NCBI GenBank assembly: GCA_900314755.1
Contig: OMWH01000020.1
Span: 1-51,515 of the forward strand
Length of the DNA: 51,515 bases
Direction: 5' to 3'
DNA from: an uncultured Prevotellaceae bacterium
Lineage (GTDB): Bacteria > Bacteroidota > Bacteroidia > Bacteroidales > Bacteroidaceae
Positions 49,001-51,515 of this stretch are shown in pieces; position 1 is the stretch's first letter, and each line of letters opens with the position of its first letter. A program made the position numbers and the translations under genes. The notes under the pieces were generated by a model. That model did no database searches and was not told the origin of the DNA. It saw only the letters and a list, made by a program, of their open reading frames with translations.

Positions 49001-51515
49001 TCGAACACGCTCGCCAAGGGTGCTACGATCAACAATACGTACATGATGAACCTGACGTTAACGGCCGGTCTGTATATGAACTTCAAGTACGGCGAGAAGC
49101 TGGAGACCGTGTCGGCAGCCGTGGCAGCACCGGAAGGTCTGGGAACGGCTACGGGTCCTATCAACGGGTCTGACACCGAGAGTGCCGACATTAACGTGCT
49201 GATGTACAACGGTAACGGCAGCAAGGCCTTCTCGCATACGATGGTGGTGGGCAACAATGTCAGCACCAGCAGCGACCCGTCGATGGTGGGTGCCGATGCC
49301 GACCTCTATATCGGTACGGTGCAGAACGTCGTCGTCACGCCGATGTCTACCATCCGTGCCGTCACCGACAGCATGTATCAGGCTATCATTGCCCGTACGG
49401 CTCCCAAGGGCGGCATGATTTCCGAGGTAGGCAAGAGCATCGAGTATGGCACTGTAGTGGAGATTGCCAGCGGCGAACGTGAGGGCAAGAATGGAAAGAC
49501 GGAGAAATTCCACCTGATACGCGACGTGGCCTTAGGCTACGGCCCGTCGGTGCAGTCGCAGTTCATCTACTCGCAGAAGCAGCTGCTCAAGCAGATTATC
49601 CCCGCCAAGGCCAAGGAGATTGTCGACATGATGTTCTTAGGCACCAAGGCCGAGGCCCAGGAGATTGCCAACAGGACGAAGCGTCCGGTCTACCTGTCGC
49701 TGCGCCAGCCCACTGACTCGACGTTCGCCGTGGTGAACCAGCCACTGAAGGGCCATGTCTTCAACGACAGCATCGACAAGGCCAAGCCGGGCTACAACTA
49801 CCTGGTGGTGATACCCAGTGACAAGAAGCCTGAAGAGTTCAGCGACGAGGTGTCGGAGAAGTATCAGGTCATCAAGGCCTGGGTAGACATGATTGCCATG
49901 AACGAGAAGGAGAAGGTGAACGCCCGCGACCTGGTGGTCAACTACGACGTGGCAGGTGCCGCCGGCGTGAACTACAGCGAGACCTTCGATGCCGGCTATA
50001 CGGAGTCGTGGTCGAACTTCTTCCCCATTGTCACCGAGGTCGACTACTTCGGCGTGGGCAGGGGTGTGAGCATGGCTGCCTCGGCAGTGGGCATTGCCGG
50101 CTCGTTAGCCAGTGTCATTGGTCTTTCGTTAAAGGAAATGAGCACATGGAAGGTTCCAGACGTAAAGGGTGTTCACTTTGACCCCATTGGAACGGATTCG
50201 AGGGTTTACTTTGCTGGAAAGTATTTCCAATGGACGTTAGCCCCCGTGGCTTCCTACACCACAGTTGGTGCCGACTCTGAGGCCAGGTCGTACAACCGCA
50301 CGGAGAGCTTCACCATTGCCATCGACCCGCTGAGCCACCTGAACGTGGATGTCTATCGTGCAGAGCTTTCCACCAGCAATAAGCAGACGGTGGATGTCTA
50401 CAACATCTTCACCAACGACAACTTCAGCACGTACTACGATGAGGTGTCGGGCCGTGTGATCAAGTCGCTGCAGAGCATGAAGGTCAATGGTCCGCGCGGC
50501 TTCATCTTCCGCACCCGTGGCGGCTCTACCCGCAATCCATGGGAGGACCAGCGCGTGACACAGGTCTACAGTCCCGGCTCGCAGCTCGATGCCCGCACGC
50601 TGAAGGTCTGCAACCCGAAGATCCGTCTCGACAAGCAGAGCGTAAGCGGCGTGTCCGTCAACGACGCAGCCCACTTCACGGTTTACCTGTCGAACGAGAG
50701 CGAGAAGCCTGAGGCTGCCGACAATCCTACCGTCCTGCAACTGTTTGCCAACGACCAGATGAATCCGTTAGGTGCCAAGATCAGCGTCAACGGACAGACG
50801 CTGACTACGGGCGGCATGGCCGTCTCGGTAGTGCCCGGAATGGAAACGGCCTTGCAGATGGAGGTACGTGCCGGCCAGGGCTTCGACTTCGAGAAACTGG
50901 TGATTGGCGTGATGTCGCCCACCGACCCCGACCATACAACGGCCCTGACCTCATTCGACGTTCACTTCCTGCACGAGGCTGGAGGCGTGAGCATCTCCGT
51001 GCCGAATGACAAGTGGGTGCTGAACACCAATGCCGCGAAGGATGCCGACCGTGGCTGGTATCTGCCTGTGACCATCAACGGCTTTGACCGCCACCAGCAT
51101 AACTTCGACCACATTGAGTTCCAGTACAAGGAGTCGCAGCGCGGCGACGATGCCTGGACGAACCTCTGCTCGTACTATGCCAAGGACTCGCTGATGCAAA
51201 AAGCCAACGGCGTGAGGGAGCTGATTCCCGAGAACGGCAATATTACGACGCGATTCTACGGCGAGGGCTGGGTGACCGAGCGCACCTACGACCTGCGTGC
51301 CGTGGTGTTCTGCCGCAACGGCAGTGACTTCCTGACCACGCCGTCGAAGATTATCAGCGGTATCAAGGACACACGCCGTCCGCAGCTGTTCGGCACTCCC
51401 GAACCGAAGAGCGGACTGCTGACCTCTGGTGAGAATATCATCTTCAACTTCTCGGAAGACATAGAGCACAACTATCTGAGTGCCATCACCAACTTCGAGG
51501 TGAAGGGTGAGGTGA
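43055..51515 (+). CDS. Giant exported multidomain surface protein, 3' end outside window
   Basis: A frame open from ATG 43055 to the window edge encodes at least 2820 residues. The start has an A-rich leader (ACAAATAAAAACAATAAC) and a signal peptide (LRGRPWLMLLLMLAWLMPQQ, cut after ASA at residue 30). Residues about 30-520 are beta-rich modules with a fibronectin-like part (VELKWTVPYVDDEDLVPTDF). Residues about 523-1208 are three long GLUG-like repeats. Residues 1209-1308 have three short repeats ending KVVPIM, KVVPIM and DLVPVM. Then come a fibronectin-like domain (about 1330-1425), carboxypeptidase-regulatory-like domains (GRVEGYVRFNDGTGAPNIEV; FSGYVMYDGTSIPVKGVNFL), a long region of no known type, a Gly/Ala-rich hydrophobic stretch (AASAVGIAGSLASVIGLSL, about 2340-2360) and, at the edge, a Big_5-like domain (GLLTSGENIIFNFSEDIE). 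A surface adhesin or glycan-associated protein is likely; the activity is unknown. Confidence 0.85.
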   Translation, partial: MQQHLNILRGRPWLMLLLMLAWLMPQQASATYVDEPANYTVRLGGTNIVYFTAPVYDTSDSDTWIEKGQLKVTPEGGSTQTIFQWESETDINNSNTTLSCKFTTDADGFFDITLGNSNGTSRLTKSNGGNRTLVRNSDGKTFEFAAEWVVPYNMLGKKLTFTWEVNRNGNGGRSAETVKNLKSVTINMPAAASKLKPFVAAPMLNPRNPGKLELPWYLASDSITKAYYEYEDATGKKQKVDINNMNNGTIMLDANVPYRKFHIVCNYKERGDKGSYLIENVSSSTTNLAIIHAPVGLTARALDEQKAKVELKWTVPYVDDEDLVPTDFFEVQRSMTGKEEDFVTIGQLFYSKNDKKRVYTYIDSTLVDDVLPSMLKNGGTLDNLTYRVRRTITQDWGWTAANNCATSARCVVDNLHLLRIANYSAKWEDERAYSVRVTWDYVNEYHAIWDDRAQMVLRVMSRNKAGEVVDSLTYTLDQNERVQRYKIVNLTRSCVYYDIDMYVEKGESPINFAEQLIPDFFPIRNADDWNTFRQKVTDAKGQPVNARLYADITTNSSAGDASNPYRGVFDGNGHTLTVNITNNSDHQAPFRYAGNATIRNLRTAGTITTSAKCASGLIAEIQAGSTVNIESCRSSVTINSSVSGDATNGGFVAVMSGTVIIRNSKFDGSFEGSNCSHNGGFVGWANSGSSLTIENSVFAPDHITTKLAECQTWVRQADNVKLSNVNSYATNEYKPYITIRSVSDWNKFRTMVEDAKNGYDVDAVLQADITTSDYVGGGEAAYYRGTFDGNGHTITFNKSGWTENYIAPFRYVGNATIKNLHTAGSIQSSGTYATGLVAALINNTTVTIENCQSSVKLNCTGSGDKTLSGFVGRLQDCTLTIRNCKFDGSFEGASSYGHAGFVSWAATNTNVTIENCLFAPDRISTMTNMCNNWARKDGDASAKLTVTNCHATKDFSVFVIRSSADWDTFREMITIAEGNYYLDAWLAADITTKQSAAMQKTWTGTFNGNGHTITVDIDGGDREYIALFHTTRNHTIKNLHVKGKIKGGEYLAGLVGYTYGSYNHIDNCRVSVTLDYNSTNNIRVCVAGFVGYGNDRPQVITNCLFDGTINDENRRVTYAAAFIGWQDNRGNQISGNSFNNNLENGTYPKNSNLDATYVGMNFYLSGLTSNPQWANAGQYGSNNWTYHAVETRFNLSAGGNVQCWSEASQVGSKSASEMVTQLGSGNWKVDGDKVVPIMADDFSTNAWYAGTISASQQVEALGKDNWTVVDGKVVPIMELILDQATVEEILKNIPEGWKIEGDDLVPVMTTEAEPQYTTITKPTLPDFYHKNTGTIEKQLLTQTRQSSVLLSWNTDGSPIDYFKVMRRPEGGSDSDWKEIATNIDQMSYEDTSVSPLLRYEYKVLGVNDCEGISTTETDVKVGESKHTGRVEGYVRFNDGTGAPNIEVAAMYDGKTVTSVKTDESGYFEIDELSYLGGTKVDYKVGPVKEGDTQIEYERNDYLVTFDANTNNVTLNEFTINNGKRFSGYVMYDGTSIPVKGVNFLVNGQKVHNAKGDFVESDYDGSFSFRLVGGDVTIQAVKDNHVFTNDGWYKNSGKQNVNDDISGIYFYDATKVKLTGRVVGGDDQGSKPLMNNLSKNNLGDSLKMVLTLEGDNTSWLVYDNLNPNRTTREEVVRHPRGGDKHYTRVTTERKRMEVLPDPTTGEYLLMLPPVRWKVQQVYCKGYGTLFQEGQLNEVIDLTDCLTPVDTTYAGSYKDVDTVTVSTPKAQYHAIYNRIYHSPVEVTYKQIGYDNFDYFGDKSYYATELTGKTAEVPLAYGVKKPNWPAMRSDSLETVYTFGYPVFSLERKYNILLQVAERYYYNNDKGNGTLDMVRLGGGKVRMQNGLKSVTLEGIMEAPVEIDSLGQARLTLQANQITTLLKRESALRTVTFTVERDGTFIEAEPLRGFVLNMFPIGGSQDILTEGRPILYDVLRDPPGGYSSNTLAKGATINNTYMMNLTLTAGLYMNFKYGEKLETVSAAVAAPEGLGTATGPINGSDTESADINVLMYNGNGSKAFSHTMVVGNNVSTSSDPSMVGADADLYIGTVQNVVVTPMSTIRAVTDSMYQAIIARTAPKGGMISEVGKSIEYGTVVEIASGEREGKNGKTEKFHLIRDVALGYGPSVQSQFIYSQKQLLKQIIPAKAKEIVDMMFLGTKAEAQEIANRTKRPVYLSLRQPTDSTFAVVNQPLKGHVFNDSIDKAKPGYNYLVVIPSDKKPEEFSDEVSEKYQVIKAWVDMIAMNEKEKVNARDLVVNYDVAGAAGVNYSETFDAGYTESWSNFFPIVTEVDYFGVGRGVSMAASAVGIAGSLASVIGLSLKEMSTWKVPDVKGVHFDPIGTDSRVYFAGKYFQWTLAPVASYTTVGADSEARSYNRTESFTIAIDPLSHLNVDVYRAELSTSNKQTVDVYNIFTNDNFSTYYDEVSGRVIKSLQSMKVNGPRGFIFRTRGGSTRNPWEDQRVTQVYSPGSQLDARTLKVCNPKIRLDKQSVSGVSVNDAAHFTVYLSNESEKPEAADNPTVLQLFANDQMNPLGAKISVNGQTLTTGGMAVSVVPGMETALQMEVRAGQGFDFEKLVIGVMSPTDPDHTTALTSFDVHFLHEAGGVSISVPNDKWVLNTNAAKDADRGWYLPVTINGFDRHQHNFDHIEFQYKESQRGDDAWTNLCSYYAKDSLMQKANGVRELIPENGNITTRFYGEGWVTERTYDLRAVVFCRNGSDFLTTPSKIISGIKDTRRPQLFGTPEPKSGLLTSGENIIFNFSEDIEHNYLSAITNFEVKGEV
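44622..46680 (+). repeat. Three long GLUG-like protein repeats in the giant gene
   Basis: Copies run about 44622-45266, 45267-45925 and 45926-46680. Each starts I(R/R)SxxDWxxFRxM, then DITT, G(V/T)F(D/N)GNGHT(L/I)T, a NATIKNLxTAG-like step, a GL(I/V)A or GLVG strand, NCK/SKFDGSFEG and an IENCxFAPD step. Copies 1 and 2 share KFDGSFEG with identical bases CGACGGCAGTTTCGAGGGT; copy 3 is more diverged (NGNGHTITVDID, CLFDGTINDE) and more A/T-rich. GLUG motifs are found in surface proteins and form right-handed helices. Confidence 0.75.
46690..46980 (+). repeat. Short ~35-residue repeats in the giant gene
   Basis: Three units with a conserved end: LGSGNWKVDGDKVVPIM, LGKDNWTVVDGKVVPIM and IPEGWKIEGDDLVPVM, each followed by a variable helix-like part. 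Their pattern (GxWxVxxGKVVP) is like small sugar-binding or wall-attachment repeats but I cannot name it. Confidence 0.6.

Overview
The window looks like chromosome of a Bacteroidales bacterium close to Prevotella/Segatella. The supports are indirect but agree: promoters are of the Bacteroidetes type (TAnnTTTG, sometimes with TTTG about 20 bp upstream), leaders are A/T-rich without clear Shine-Dalgarno sites, lipoprotein signals are common, and the gene families (DUF4230 pair, DUF4421, TPR-sensor histidine kinase, GH2/GH31, PL1 with a Prevotella-like C-terminal tail) are typical of gut or rumen Bacteroidales. I see no rRNA, tRNA, CRISPR array, integrase or intact transposase.

Region 1 (1-12.3 kb) is an accessory block of redox, flavin and detoxification genes under AraC, MarR and decayed HxlR regulators: sugar O-acetyltransferase, flavin-reductase-like lipoprotein, flavodoxin lipoprotein, two-gene hydrolase/cyclophilin-like operon, ABM monooxygenase, LUD protein, DEDDh exonuclease and 2-hydroxyacid dehydrogenase. 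Its striking feature is decay. At least three genes survive only as an N-terminal stub joined to a C-terminal stub, others are single-end fragments or fused leaders, one has a stop at codon 3 and one has a frameshift. The intergenic spaces carry a 22-bp x4 tandem array and two copies of a long palindromic element.

Region 2 (12.4-19 kb) is a GH2 / GH31 / hybrid-sensor-like histidine kinase operon, probably for a galactose- and xylose-decorated glycan such as xyloglucan. Region 3 (19-26.7 kb) is a CPA2 cation/proton antiporter and a complete RND tripartite efflux operon (adaptor, pump, outer-membrane factor) whose promoter is embedded in a symmetric operator-like dyad. Region 4 (26.7-34 kb) holds a metal-hydrolase/porin/sodium symporter operon, then a small secreted protein and a multidomain PL1 pectate lyase. 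Region 5 (34-42.2 kb) has trmO, a small divergent histidine kinase, a DUF4230-DUF4230-AGCS operon, a cupin/SLC13 permease operon and a DUF4421 barrel protein.

Region 6 (42.3 kb to the end) is a small multi-pass membrane protein followed by one giant exported protein that runs off the window (at least 2820 residues). It contains three ~215-250-residue GLUG-like repeats, short ~35-residue repeats, fibronectin/carboxypeptidase-regulatory-like modules and a Big_5-like domain. Base composition rises sharply inside the small membrane gene and is lower again within the repeat block, so this locus is a mosaic. It is the best candidate for an undescribed surface system here, but its function cannot be read from the sequence.
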